Origin: UBA2991 sp965221735
GTDB taxonomy: Bacteria; Chloroflexota; Dehalococcoidia; Tepidiformales; Tepidiformaceae
Length of the DNA: 64,000 nt
NCBI GenBank assembly: GCA_965221735.1
Contig: OZ244910.1
Span: forward strand, 1,798,001 to 1,862,000
Reading direction: 5' to 3'
The translations under genes were made by a program, and so were the position numbers. The notes under the pieces are model-generated. The model was given only the letters and a program-made list of their open reading frames with translations. It searched no databases and was not told the origin of the DNA. Below are positions 1 to 7,849 of this stretch, piece by piece (the stretch's first letter is position 1; every line of letters begins with the position of its first letter).

Positions 1-367
1 AGGTGAGTAGGCGGCGTTCGCCGGCAGCGAGCATGGTCGCGACGATGTTGGCATCGTGGACTTGCTTCCCCGCAACGGGCACTTCGCGGCAGAGGCCGAC
101 GAGCATGTCCGTGACGTGCGGTCCGTCTTCAAGGATCTCGAAGTCATCGCTGAATCGGGCAATGTCGTCAAGCGCTTCGTGCAGGGGAAGTGGCGGGCTC
201 CATGCCTGCGGCCGGGTCACAGTGGCGAGGTACTCTCGCAGTATCTGGCGACTGATTGTCAGGCGCTCTCGTGACAATACCGCTTCGTCAAGCAGGGCCC
301 GGGCCCGGTTGTGGGCAGGGGCGGCGGGCGCAAGCGCATACACGAGGACGTTCGTATCGATGAACAT
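1..367 (-). CDS. PIN-domain ribonuclease toxin (VapC-like), 3' end cut by window edge
   Basis: About 122 residues are visible; the C-terminus lies off the left edge. The protein opens with MFIDTNVLVYAL, the first PIN beta-strand with its metal-binding Asp (residue 4). It later has QVHDANIVATM, the conserved acidic/Asn segment of the PIN active site. PIN proteins of this size are Mg-dependent endoribonucleases that act as toxins. The ATG lies 5 nt after the stop of the upstream gene at 373-786, so the two are almost certainly co-transcribed and that partner may be the antitoxin or a cofactor. Sure of the family; RNA target unknown. Confidence 0.85.
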   Translation of the reverse strand, partial: MFIDTNVLVYALAPAAPAHNRARALLDEAVLSRERLTISRQILREYLATVTRPQAWSPPLPLHEALDDIARFSDDFEILEDGPHVTDMLVGLCREVPVAGKQVHDANIVATMLAAGERRLLT

Positions 368-372
368 GCCGC

Positions 373-786
373 CTAGGCACGGTCCTCGTAGATTTGCTCG
401 CGACTGACCGTGAAGCCCTCCGGCCAGGGGCCGAGGTCCCGGACGGGAATGAGCTCGTCGAGATTGATGGGAATCTGCGGTGCCCGCTCCCGCTCGGGGT
501 CAAGCTCGAAGACGAGGGTTTCGGTGTCGAGGTTGACGGAGCGGGTTTTCCAACCGGCAAGCTGCCAGGCGAGGGCATGGCTGTGGCCGTTCCCTGTCTT
601 CGGATTGGCCCACCAGGTGCGGTGACAGCGGGCGGACTTCGGCAGCTTGTAGCGCAGGATCTCCTCGATGCGGCCGAACGACGTTCGCCACTCCGGCCCG
701 GCCTGCCGCGTCAGGTAGCGGTAGAGGGGCGCGTACTTGCCGCGCTCGACGATCTCGCGCTCTCGACTGTCCCGGACGGCTTTCAT
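373..786 (-). CDS. DUF7662-like protein paired with PIN toxin
   Basis: 137 residues. Seen: an N-terminal Y-x-P-L-Y-x-Y-L segment, a middle F-G-R-I-E-E-I-L-x-x-x-L-P-x-S-A-R motif, a WWANP block, then a His/Ala/Trp stretch ending in W-x-x-A-G-W and a C-terminal V-F segment. This order matches the small uncharacterised DUF7662 family as I recall it. Members occur alone or near toxin-like genes. Here the gene sits directly upstream of a PIN gene with 5 nt between them, so an antitoxin or regulatory role is inferred only from context. No DNA-binding motif is obvious. Confidence 0.6.
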   Translation of the reverse strand: MKAVRDSREREIVERGKYAPLYRYLTRQAGPEWRTSFGRIEEILRYKLPKSARCHRTWWANPKTGNGHSHALAWQLAGWKTRSVNLDTETLVFELDPERERAPQIPINLDELIPVRDLGPWPEGFTVSREQIYEDRA

Positions 787-840
787 GCATCCAGTATGGC
801 GTTACTGGTACACGGCAACAAGTCGCCGGGAGGCGCAGGC

Positions 841-1773
841 CTAGTTTTCTGGGTCCTCGGCCTCTTCGGCGCCGTCGCTCTCTTCGGACTCTCCGTCACC
901 CTCGCCGTCTTCGCCGGCTTCTTCTTCGGGCTCGGGCTCGGGGGTGGGCGCGTCGGGGTTGGGGGCGCGGGTGATGGTGACCGACTCCATGACGTCGCCC
1001 TGGACGATGGCGTTGACGACATCCATCCCCTCGATGACGCGGCCGAAGGGGTAGAAGCTGTCGCGGTTTCCCGCATCGAAGTCGAGGGCGGGGTTGTCCT
1101 TCAGGTTGATGAAGAACTGGCTGCCGAAGTAGGGCTGTCCGGCGCCCTTCGCCATCGCGACCGTGCCGGTCTCGTTGCGAACTTCGTTGGGCTCGTCGCC
1201 GGTGATGTAGCCGGGACTGCCGCGGCCGGTTCCGGTGGGGTCGCCGCCCTGGACGACGAAGTTCTCGACGACACGGTGGAAGACGAGGCCATCAAAGAAG
1301 CGGTTCTCGGCGAGGAAGACGAAGCTGTTGACGGTGTTCGGCGCGATGTCGGCGAACAGCTCGATGACGATGTCGCCCTTCGCCGTTGAGATGGTGGCGG
1401 TGTAGAGCTCGCCCTCGGGGTCGATGACGAATTCGGCGAACTCGTAGTTGCGCACGATGACCTCGGCGGGGTCCTCGGCCTCGGTCGGCTCGGCGGCAAC
1501 GGTCTCTTCCGCGGCGGGGGGAGTGGGCAGGTCGTCGATGTCGGCCTCGCCGCCCGTGTTGGGCAAGAACGCCGCGAGCGAGATGCCGGCGACCATGAGC
1601 ACGACGCCAACCGCGGCGAACGTCGCGAGCGCCGCTCGGCCCGTGAACAGGTTCATGGGGAAGCCCGGCTTGTAGGACTGGCCCTGGCCGCCGCTGACGT
1701 AGCGCCGCTGACGGCGTTGACGCTGGCCCCGGTGCTGCTGGCTGCGTTGCTGGCGGCGTCGGTTAGGGGGCAA
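841..1773 (-). CDS. Membrane-anchored cyclophilin-type peptidyl-prolyl isomerase
   Basis: 310 residues. A basic cytoplasmic N-terminus (about 1-40) precedes one transmembrane helix (about 46-70), an acidic/Pro linker and a cyclophilin domain (about 118-275). The active-site block VFHRVVENFVVQGGDP contains the catalytic Arg and the F-x-x-Q-G-G-D core; a second core segment, FFINLKDNP, follows. A Glu/Asp-rich tail ends the protein. It should speed proline isomerisation of proteins outside the membrane. The start used is TTG at 1773; an ATG at 1656 would begin just before the membrane helix. The basic leader looks coding, so the longer form is preferred. Confidence 0.87.
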   Translation of the reverse strand: MPPNRRRQQRSQQHRGQRQRRQRRYVSGGQGQSYKPGFPMNLFTGRAALATFAAVGVVLMVAGISLAAFLPNTGGEADIDDLPTPPAAEETVAAEPTEAEDPAEVIVRNYEFAEFVIDPEGELYTATISTAKGDIVIELFADIAPNTVNSFVFLAENRFFDGLVFHRVVENFVVQGGDPTGTGRGSPGYITGDEPNEVRNETGTVAMAKGAGQPYFGSQFFINLKDNPALDFDAGNRDSFYPFGRVIEGMDVVNAIVQGDVMESVTITRAPNPDAPTPEPEPEEEAGEDGEGDGESEESDGAEEAEDPEN

Positions 1774-1861
1774 GGCGGCCCTCGGTGTGCGGTCGTGTTG
1801 CTCGCGTCATGGCTGCGGCTGCGAGTATACGAAGGCGGGGGCTAGGCGAAACTTGCCCGCC

Positions 1862-3400
1862 TCAGGCGCCGGTGTGGCCGAGCTTCGCGAGCTCCTCGCG
1901 GGTAACCTCGCGGTCGTCCCAGGGGATGGATTCGCCGCCGAGCTCGATGGAGCGCTCGTGGCCCTTCCCGCAGATGACGATGCTGTCGCCGGGTTGGGCG
2001 CGGGCGAGGGCGGCGGCGATGGCCTCGCGCCGGTCCTCGACCTCAATGAAGTCACTGCCGCGGACGCGCCCGGCCTCCTCGGCGTGACGGCCGATCTCAC
2101 GGACGATGGTCGCGGGGTCCTCGCCGCGCGGATCCTCGTTCGTGAACACGGCGAAGTCGGCGCCCTCGGCGGCGGCGCGCCCGACGCCGAAGCGGCGGCC
2201 GGGATCGCGCTCGCCCGCAGCGCCGGCCACGATGATGAGGTCGCGGTCGGCGAGCTCGCGCAGGACGGAGAGCACCTTGCGAACGGAGTCGCCCGTGTGG
2301 GCGTAGTCGACGACGACGCTGAAGGGCTGGCCCATGTCGATGCGCTCCATGCGGCCGGGCACGCCGTGGCAGGCGGCGATGCCGCGGCCTATGGCCTCGG
2401 GCTCGATGCCCAGGGCGAGGGCCGCTCCCGCGGCCGCGAGGGCGTTGGCAACGTTGAAGAGGGCGGGCATGCGGATCTCCGTGCCCACCTCCGCGCCGGG
2501 GAGGACGAGGCGGAAACGGCTGCCGTCGGCGTGCAGCTCGATGTGGCGGGCGGTGACATCGACGCCGGGAGTCTCGAGGCCGTAGCGGATGGCGCGCTGC
2601 GAGGTGAGGCCGAGCAGGAAGCTGGTGGAGGGGTCGTCGGCGTTGGCGACGGCGGCGCGGCCGGGGGCGGCGGGGGGGTGGTCGAGGGCGGCGAAGAGCT
2701 GACCCTTCGCCTCGCGGTAGGCCTCGAAGCTCTCGTGGAAGTCGAGGTGGTCGCCGGTGAGGTTCGTGAGGACGGCGATGTCGAAGGCGACTTCGTCGAG
2801 GCGGTGGAGGGCGAGGCCGTGGCTGGTGGCCTCGACGATGGCGTACTCGCAGCCTGCCTCGACCATCTCGCGGAGGAGGCGCTGCACCTCGGGCGCTTCG
2901 GGGGTGGTCATGCGGTGGGTGTGGCTCTCGATGTCGGCGCCGGGCACGTAGGCGTCGACGGTGCCGAGACGGCCGACGCGGGCGCCGGCGGCTTCGAGGA
3001 TGGAGGTCAGGAGGTAGGCGGTGGTCGTCTTGCCGTCGGTGCCCGTGATACCGATGACGGTGAGCTCGCGGCCGGGGTGGCCGTGGAGGGCGGCGGCGGC
3101 CTGCGCGAGCGCCGCGCGGGTGTCCTCGACGGCGACGATGGGCTGGGCGCCGGGGAGGTGGCGCCAGGTGCCCCGGCGACCCCGCTCGACGACGACGGCA
3201 GCGGCGCCAGCATCGAGGGCATCGGTGAGGAAGGCGTGACCATCGACGGTGAAGCCCGGGACGGCGACGAAGAGGGCGCCGGTCTCGACGCGGCGGGAGT
3301 CGTGCTCAACGTGCTCGATGACGACGTCACCGTCGCCACGCACAAGCTCGGCGCCGGGAATCTCCTCGATGAGGGAAGCAAGCACACGAGCTTCACTCAT
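1862..3400 (-). CDS. murE: UDP-N-acetylmuramoyl-tripeptide synthetase (Mur ligase E)
   Basis: 512 residues, normal MurE length. Seen: N-terminal UDP-substrate domain with DSRRVETGALFVAVPG; ATP-binding P-loop ITGTDGKTTTAYLL near residue 120; central-domain ATSHGLALHR and TNLTGDHLDFH; C-terminal domain with VVDYAHTGDS and the amino-acid-selecting loop TNEDPRGEDP. The enzyme adds the third residue (diaminopimelate, lysine or another diamine) to UDP-MurNAc-L-Ala-D-Glu in the cytoplasm. The Arg in E-D-P-R resembles the DNPR motif of diaminopimelate-type enzymes, but the first two positions differ, so the amino acid used is not certain. It lies downstream of the Nudix gene and no murF follows. Confidence 0.92.
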   Translation of the reverse strand: MSEARVLASLIEEIPGAELVRGDGDVVIEHVEHDSRRVETGALFVAVPGFTVDGHAFLTDALDAGAAAVVVERGRRGTWRHLPGAQPIVAVEDTRAALAQAAAALHGHPGRELTVIGITGTDGKTTTAYLLTSILEAAGARVGRLGTVDAYVPGADIESHTHRMTTPEAPEVQRLLREMVEAGCEYAIVEATSHGLALHRLDEVAFDIAVLTNLTGDHLDFHESFEAYREAKGQLFAALDHPPAAPGRAAVANADDPSTSFLLGLTSQRAIRYGLETPGVDVTARHIELHADGSRFRLVLPGAEVGTEIRMPALFNVANALAAAGAALALGIEPEAIGRGIAACHGVPGRMERIDMGQPFSVVVDYAHTGDSVRKVLSVLRELADRDLIIVAGAAGERDPGRRFGVGRAAAEGADFAVFTNEDPRGEDPATIVREIGRHAEEAGRVRGSDFIEVEDRREAIAAALARAQPGDSIVICGKGHERSIELGGESIPWDDREVTREELAKLGHTGA

Positions 3401-3424
3401 AGGTCGCGTCCGGCGCCGAGCGAG

Positions 3425-4021
3425 TCAGTCATCAAGGGTACGACACAGATCAAGGAAATTCGTTAGCACGCGGGCGGTGGCGCCCCAGATCAGGTGCTCA
3501 CCCCAGCGGTAGGACGGGAGGACGACGCGGCGGCCATCGATGTCGCGCACATCGTCGACGAGGTTGGCGGGGTCGGTAAGGTGGTCGAGGGGCACCTCGA
3601 GGAGGGAGGCGACCTCCTCGGGAGCGAACACGAAGGTGTACGGCCACTCGCGCAACCAGCCGACGAAGGGACGGAGGCGGAAGTCGCTGCGCGTCCAGAT
3701 CTCGTCGATCTCCCCAAGCAGGTCGACATCCTCGGGGGCGACGCCAACCTCCTCGTGGGTCTCGCGCAGGGCAGTGAAGGCAGCGTTGCCGTCACCCTCG
3801 TCGCGGGCGCCGCCCGGGAAGCTGATCTCGCCCTTGTGGTGTTCGACGAGGTGGGACCGTTCCTGGAAGAGCAGGTGAATGCCGTCGTCGCGTTCGTAGA
3901 GGAGGAGCAGGGCGGCGGCGGGCTTCGCCTCGCGACGGTCGGTGCGGCCCGGCTCGTACGCGGCGAGGGCGTCGCGGAGCTGCTCCCGGAGCGAGGCGGC
4001 GGTGCGGTTCTGAAGGGCCAT
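3425..4021 (-). CDS. Nudix hydrolase, CoA pyrophosphatase (NudL)-like
   Basis: 198 residues from the ATG at 4021. The Nudix box is complete: GGARDEGDGNAAFTALRETH followed by EEVGV, giving G-x5-E-x7-R-E-x2-E-E-x-G. The segment HHKGEISFPGG before the box and RLRPFVGWL after it are typical of the CoA-diphosphatase subgroup, which cleaves CoA or related dinucleotides to phosphopantetheine and 3',5'-ADP. Starts at 4042 (ATG) or 4069 (TTG) are also open; none has a strong ribosome-binding site. It follows hisB on the same strand at 72 nt, so read-through from the his operon is possible. Confidence 0.82.
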   Translation of the reverse strand: MALQNRTAASLREQLRDALAAYEPGRTDRREAKPAAALLLLYERDDGIHLLFQERSHLVEHHKGEISFPGGARDEGDGNAAFTALRETHEEVGVAPEDVDLLGEIDEIWTRSDFRLRPFVGWLREWPYTFVFAPEEVASLLEVPLDHLTDPANLVDDVRDIDGRRVVLPSYRWGEHLIWGATARVLTNFLDLCRTLDD

Positions 4022-4093
4022 GCAGGTCGACTCGCGGGGCATGGTCAACGCGCCCGCGCGGGCTGTCAAACGACGGCAAGCGAACGCGAAGGG

Positions 4094-4687
4094 CTAGAGC
4101 GCGCCCTTGGTGGAGGGGAGGTCGCCGCCGCGGCGCGGGTCGATGCGGGTGGCGGCGTCGAGGGCGCGGGCGAGCGCCTTGAAGCAGGCCTCGGCCTTGT
4201 GGTGGTCGTTGGCGCCGGCCAGGGTGCGGACGTGCAGGTTCGCGCCGAGGGAAGCGGCGAACGACTCGAGGAAGTGCGCGAGCAAGTCGGCGGGCAGCTC
4301 GCCCACGGTGCGGCCGAGCAGGCGCAGGTCGAGCTCCGCGTAGGGACGGCCGCTGAGGTCGACGGCGGCGAAGGCGAGAGCTTCGTCGAGGGGCATGTGC
4401 GCCGAACCGGCGCGCACGATGCCTGCCTTATCGCCGAGGGCCTCGCGGAAGGCTTCGCCGAGCGCGAGGGCGGTGTCCTCGACCGTGTGGTGGGCATCGA
4501 CGTGCAGATCGCCTTCGGCCTTGATGGAGACGTCGAAGACGCCGTGCTTGGCGATGTGGCTGAGCATGTGGTCGAAGAAGCCGAGCCCGGTCGCAATCTC
4601 GAACTGGCCCGTGCCGTCGAGGTCGACGGTGACGGCGATGGTCGTTTCCGCGGTCTGGCGGCTGACGGTGGCGGCGCGGTCACTCAT
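4094..4687 (-). CDS. hisB: Imidazoleglycerol-phosphate dehydratase
   Basis: 197 residues, the monofunctional size (no N-terminal phosphatase). Both metal-binding motifs of the family are present: DAHHTVEDTALALG near residue 70 and NDHHKAEACFKAL near 168, plus FFDHMLSHIAKHG. It removes water from imidazole-glycerol phosphate to give imidazole-acetol phosphate, the substrate of the HisC encoded just upstream. Its ATG overlaps the hisC stop by 4 nt (4684-4687), so translation is coupled. Confidence 0.96.
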   Translation of the reverse strand: MSDRAATVSRQTAETTIAVTVDLDGTGQFEIATGLGFFDHMLSHIAKHGVFDVSIKAEGDLHVDAHHTVEDTALALGEAFREALGDKAGIVRAGSAHMPLDEALAFAAVDLSGRPYAELDLRLLGRTVGELPADLLAHFLESFAASLGANLHVRTLAGANDHHKAEACFKALARALDAATRIDPRRGGDLPSTKGAL

Positions 4688-5763
4688 CGGGGGGCGACCT
4701 CCTTGAGGGCTTCGAGCAGGCGGTCGGTGTCGCGGGGGCGTCCGGCGCTGATACGGAGCTTGTTCGCGAGGTCGGGACGGTCGTAGCGGCGCACGAGCAC
4801 GCCACGCTGCCTGAGCGCGGCGGCGATCTCGCCGGAGTCGCCTCCGTTCACGTCGAAGAGCACGAAGTTGGCGTCGGAGAGGTGGGGGTCGAGCCAGCCG
4901 AGGGCGCCGACCTCCCGGGAGAGACGGTCCCGCTCGGCGACGATGGCGCGCACGTTCGCAAGCAGCTCGTCGCGGTGGACGAGCGCGGCGCGCGCGGCGG
5001 CGTCTCCGGCGGCGTTCACGTTGTAGGGCTGCTTGATGGCGAGCATCGGTTCCACAAGGTCAGCGTGCGCGACGGCGTAGCCAACGCGCAAGCCGGCGAG
5101 CCCGGCCCACTTGCTGAAGGTGCGCATGACGACGAGGTTGGGGTGGGCGTCGAGGAGGGGGATGGCGCTCGTGCCGGCGAACTCGGCGTACGCCTCGTCG
5201 ACGACGATGAGGGCATCGAGCGCGCAGAGCGCCTCGATCTCCTCGAGGCCGGCCGCGTTCCCGGTCGGGTTGTTGGGCGAGGCGATGAAGACGACGCCGG
5301 CGCCGTCCTCGACGGCGGCGCGGAGGCCGGGGAGGTCGAGCGCGTACCCGGCCGTGCGGGGCACCTCGATGTGGCGGATGCCGGCCACGCCGCTGAGGAA
5401 GCTGTACATGCCGAAGGTCGGGGTGGCGGTGGCGGTCGCGGCGGGGAGGGTGAGGCGGAGGACGACGTCGAGGAGGTCGTCGGAGCCGGAGCCGGCGACG
5501 ACGTTCTCGGGGCGGACGCCCAGGTACCCGGCGATGTCCGACCGAAGGCCGGCCTGGTCGGGGTCGGGGTAGATGTGGAGCGGGGCGGCGGCGGCGGCCT
5601 CGCGGACGGCCTCGGGGGCGCCGTAGAGGTTCTCGTTGGCGTCGAGCTTGACGATCTGGTCGACGGGCACGCCGATCTCGTCCGCGAGCACGTCGAGGGG
5701 CTGCACGGGCGCGTAATGCGCGAGATCGTCGATGTCGTCCCGGAGATAGCGGCGGAGGTCCAC
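4684..5763 (-). CDS. hisC: Histidinol-phosphate aminotransferase
   Basis: 359 residues, class II fold-type I aminotransferase. Seen: KLDANENLYGAP near the N-terminus, GSGSDDLLD for cofactor phosphate binding, SPNNPTGNAAG, VVDEAYAEF, the PLP-lysine block TFSKWAGLAGLRVGY near residue 218 and the C-terminal substrate-binding KLRISAG. It transfers the amino group to imidazole-acetol phosphate. The gene lies 11 nt after hisD and overlaps hisB, inside the his operon. Confidence 0.95.
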   Translation of the reverse strand: MDLRRYLRDDIDDLAHYAPVQPLDVLADEIGVPVDQIVKLDANENLYGAPEAVREAAAAAPLHIYPDPDQAGLRSDIAGYLGVRPENVVAGSGSDDLLDVVLRLTLPAATATATPTFGMYSFLSGVAGIRHIEVPRTAGYALDLPGLRAAVEDGAGVVFIASPNNPTGNAAGLEEIEALCALDALIVVDEAYAEFAGTSAIPLLDAHPNLVVMRTFSKWAGLAGLRVGYAVAHADLVEPMLAIKQPYNVNAAGDAAARAALVHRDELLANVRAIVAERDRLSREVGALGWLDPHLSDANFVLFDVNGGDSGEIAAALRQRGVLVRRYDRPDLANKLRISAGRPRDTDRLLEALKEVAPR

Positions 5764-5774
5764 GGTGCGGCTCG

Positions 5775-7100
5775 CTAGCGGCCCTGGAGGCGGCGCTCGA
5801 CGGAGGCGGCGTGGCCGTCGAGCCCCTCGGCGCGGGCGATGACGCGGGCGGCTTCGGCAAGCTCCTCCACGTCCTCAGGGGGGATGTTCACGAGGCTGAC
5901 GGTCTTGAGGAAGTCGCTCACGCCCAGGGGCGAGCTCCAGCGGGCGCTGCCACCGGTGGGCATGGTGTGGCTCGGTCCGGCCGTGTAGTCGCCGACCGCC
6001 TCGGGAGAGTTCTCGCCGAGGAAGAGGCCGCCGGCGTTCCGCACCTTCATGGCGTAGGCGGATGCGTTCTCGACGATGAGGCAGAGGTGCTCGGGGGCGT
6101 ACTCGTTGGCCAGCTCGATGGCGTGGTCGATGTCGTTCACGAGGATGCAACCGCCGCGGGTCTCGATGGCTTCGTTCGCGATCTTGCTGCGGTCGAGGTC
6201 GCGCAGCTGGCGGCGGATGGCCCCTCCGACCTGCTCGGCGAGGTGGTGCGAGGGCGTCAGGAGGATGGGACTGGCGAGGCGGTCGTGCTCGGCCTGGGCG
6301 AGCAGGTCGGAGGCGACGAGCTCGGGGTCGGCGCTCTCGTCGGCGATGATCATGGTCTCGGTGGGGCCGTAGACGGCGTCGATGCCGACATCGCCGAACA
6401 CCTGCTTCTTGGCGAGGGTGACGAAGAGGTTCCCGGGGCCGCAGATCTTGTCGACCCGCGGGATGGTCTCGGTGCCGTAGGCGAAGGCGGCGATGGCCTG
6501 GGCGCCGCCCGCCTTGAAGACGCCGTCGACGCCGGCGATCTCGGCGGCGACGAGCTTGACGGGGGGCACGGAGCCGTCGGGCAGGACGGGACTGCCGAGG
6601 TAGACCTCGTCGACGCCGGCGATGCGGGCGGGTATGGCGCACATGAGCACGGTGCTGGGCAACGGCGCGGCGCTGCCGGGCACGTAGATGGCGGCGCGCT
6701 GGATGGCGCGTGTGAGCTGGCCGAGGCCGTTCAGCTGGAAGTCGACGAAAGCGCCCCGGAGCTGCTGCTCGTGGTAGGCGCGGATGCGTCCGGCGGCGAA
6801 GTTGAGCGCCTCGACGACCTCGGGGCCGACCTGGTCGCGGGCAGCGCGCATCTCCTCCTCGGAGACGCGCAGGTCCTCGACCTGGGCGCCATCGATGCGG
6901 CCGTTGTAGTAACGGATCGCGTTATCGCCGTCCTCGCGGACGTCGCGAATGATGCGCCGGACGACCTCGTCGGGCTCGAGCTCCTTGCCGAACGTGCGAA
7001 AGGTGGTCTCGCGCATCTCGAGCGGCAGGTCGTCGCCCTCGAGCGGGGCACGGGCGAGGAGCGTACGGCGACCTTCCTCGGCGTTCCGGACTATCCGCAT
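5775..7100 (-). CDS. hisD: Histidinol dehydrogenase
   Basis: 441 residues, full length. Catalyses the last two NAD-dependent oxidations of histidine synthesis. Seen: IYVPGSAAPLPSTVLM, the NAD/substrate region KICGPGNLFVTLAK, zinc ligand pair in LAQAEHD, the catalytic His region YAPEHLCLI and the C-terminal GPSHTMPTGG. The ATG at 7100 overlaps the end of the phospholipase C-like gene by 10 nt, so it is translated within the same operon as hisZ and hisG. Confidence 0.96.
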   Translation of the reverse strand: MRIVRNAEEGRRTLLARAPLEGDDLPLEMRETTFRTFGKELEPDEVVRRIIRDVREDGDNAIRYYNGRIDGAQVEDLRVSEEEMRAARDQVGPEVVEALNFAAGRIRAYHEQQLRGAFVDFQLNGLGQLTRAIQRAAIYVPGSAAPLPSTVLMCAIPARIAGVDEVYLGSPVLPDGSVPPVKLVAAEIAGVDGVFKAGGAQAIAAFAYGTETIPRVDKICGPGNLFVTLAKKQVFGDVGIDAVYGPTETMIIADESADPELVASDLLAQAEHDRLASPILLTPSHHLAEQVGGAIRRQLRDLDRSKIANEAIETRGGCILVNDIDHAIELANEYAPEHLCLIVENASAYAMKVRNAGGLFLGENSPEAVGDYTAGPSHTMPTGGSARWSSPLGVSDFLKTVSLVNIPPEDVEELAEAARVIARAEGLDGHAASVERRLQGR

Positions 7101-7849
7101 TCGAGGTACCTCGCGACGGCGGCGGCGGCGGCTTCGGTGGAGCGCTCGATGAAGGCATCGACCTCCGCGCTCGTCACGTGGCCGATTGTCTCACCGAGCA
7201 GGTCGGGGAGCGAATCGAGGAAGCCGGCTAGCTCTCCCCCGGATTCGTCGACGCCGCTGCGGCGGAGGTGGTTCTCGATCATGCCACGGGCGCGATCCCA
7301 GTCCATGCCGCGGGCGGTGATGTCGCTGGCGACCTGCCGCCAGCGTTCGAGCGTCTCGGCATCGACGAAGCCGGCGTCGATGGTATCGATGGTGCAGGCG
7401 AGCGCATCGCAGATGTCGGTCCGGAGCTCCTCGTCGCCGTGGGCGCGCTCGAGGTCGAACTGGAGGAGGCGGTCCATGACGTTGGCGCGAAGGGCGCCTC
7501 CCATCGTGTCGTGGGGGTAGAAGAAGCGGCGGTAGATGTTCGTTATGTACTGTTCATCGAGGACGAGATGGGTGAGGTACCCGGCCACGAAGGCGCGCGT
7601 CTCCTCGTTGAGGCGGGCGGGGTCGGCGAGGCGACCGTGCGCCTGGAAGAAGCCCGCGACGGAGTCCTGGTGCTCGAACACGGAAAGGTCGAAGAAGTGG
7701 GTCGTGCGCCGGTCCGCGCGGGTGAGGATGCGGATGTCGGGGGCGGTGGCTCCCAGCAGGTAGTGCCCGGAATCCGCAGCGAGGGCATCTTCGGGGACCG
7801 TCTCGCCGAGCCTCCGGGCGAGGACCATGTGGAGGGTGATGGGGGGCAT
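7091..7849 (-). CDS. Zinc-dependent phospholipase C-like protein embedded in the his operon
   Basis: 252 residues. The N-terminus reads ITLHMVLARRLGE and is followed by HYLLGATAPDIRI, THFFDLS and a YLTHLVLDEQY helix. This spacing of His and Asp residues matches the all-helical zinc phospholipase C/P1 nuclease-like fold used for metal binding. No signal peptide is seen, so it is probably cytoplasmic. Its ATG shares one base with the hisG stop and its end overlaps hisD by 10 nt, so it is firmly in the operon, yet no step of histidine synthesis needs it. Substrate unknown; the family match rests on motif spacing. Confidence 0.62.
   Translation of the reverse strand: MPPITLHMVLARRLGETVPEDALAADSGHYLLGATAPDIRILTRADRRTTHFFDLSVFEHQDSVAGFFQAHGRLADPARLNEETRAFVAGYLTHLVLDEQYITNIYRRFFYPHDTMGGALRANVMDRLLQFDLERAHGDEELRTDICDALACTIDTIDAGFVDAETLERWRQVASDITARGMDWDRARGMIENHLRRSGVDESGGELAGFLDSLPDLLGETIGHVTSAEVDAFIERSTEAAAAAVARYLECG

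Noticed and set aside
1787..3466. A 559-codon plus-strand frame opposite murE
   Set aside because: Val/Gly/Asp-rich shadow with no motif; murE motifs are complete on the minus strand.
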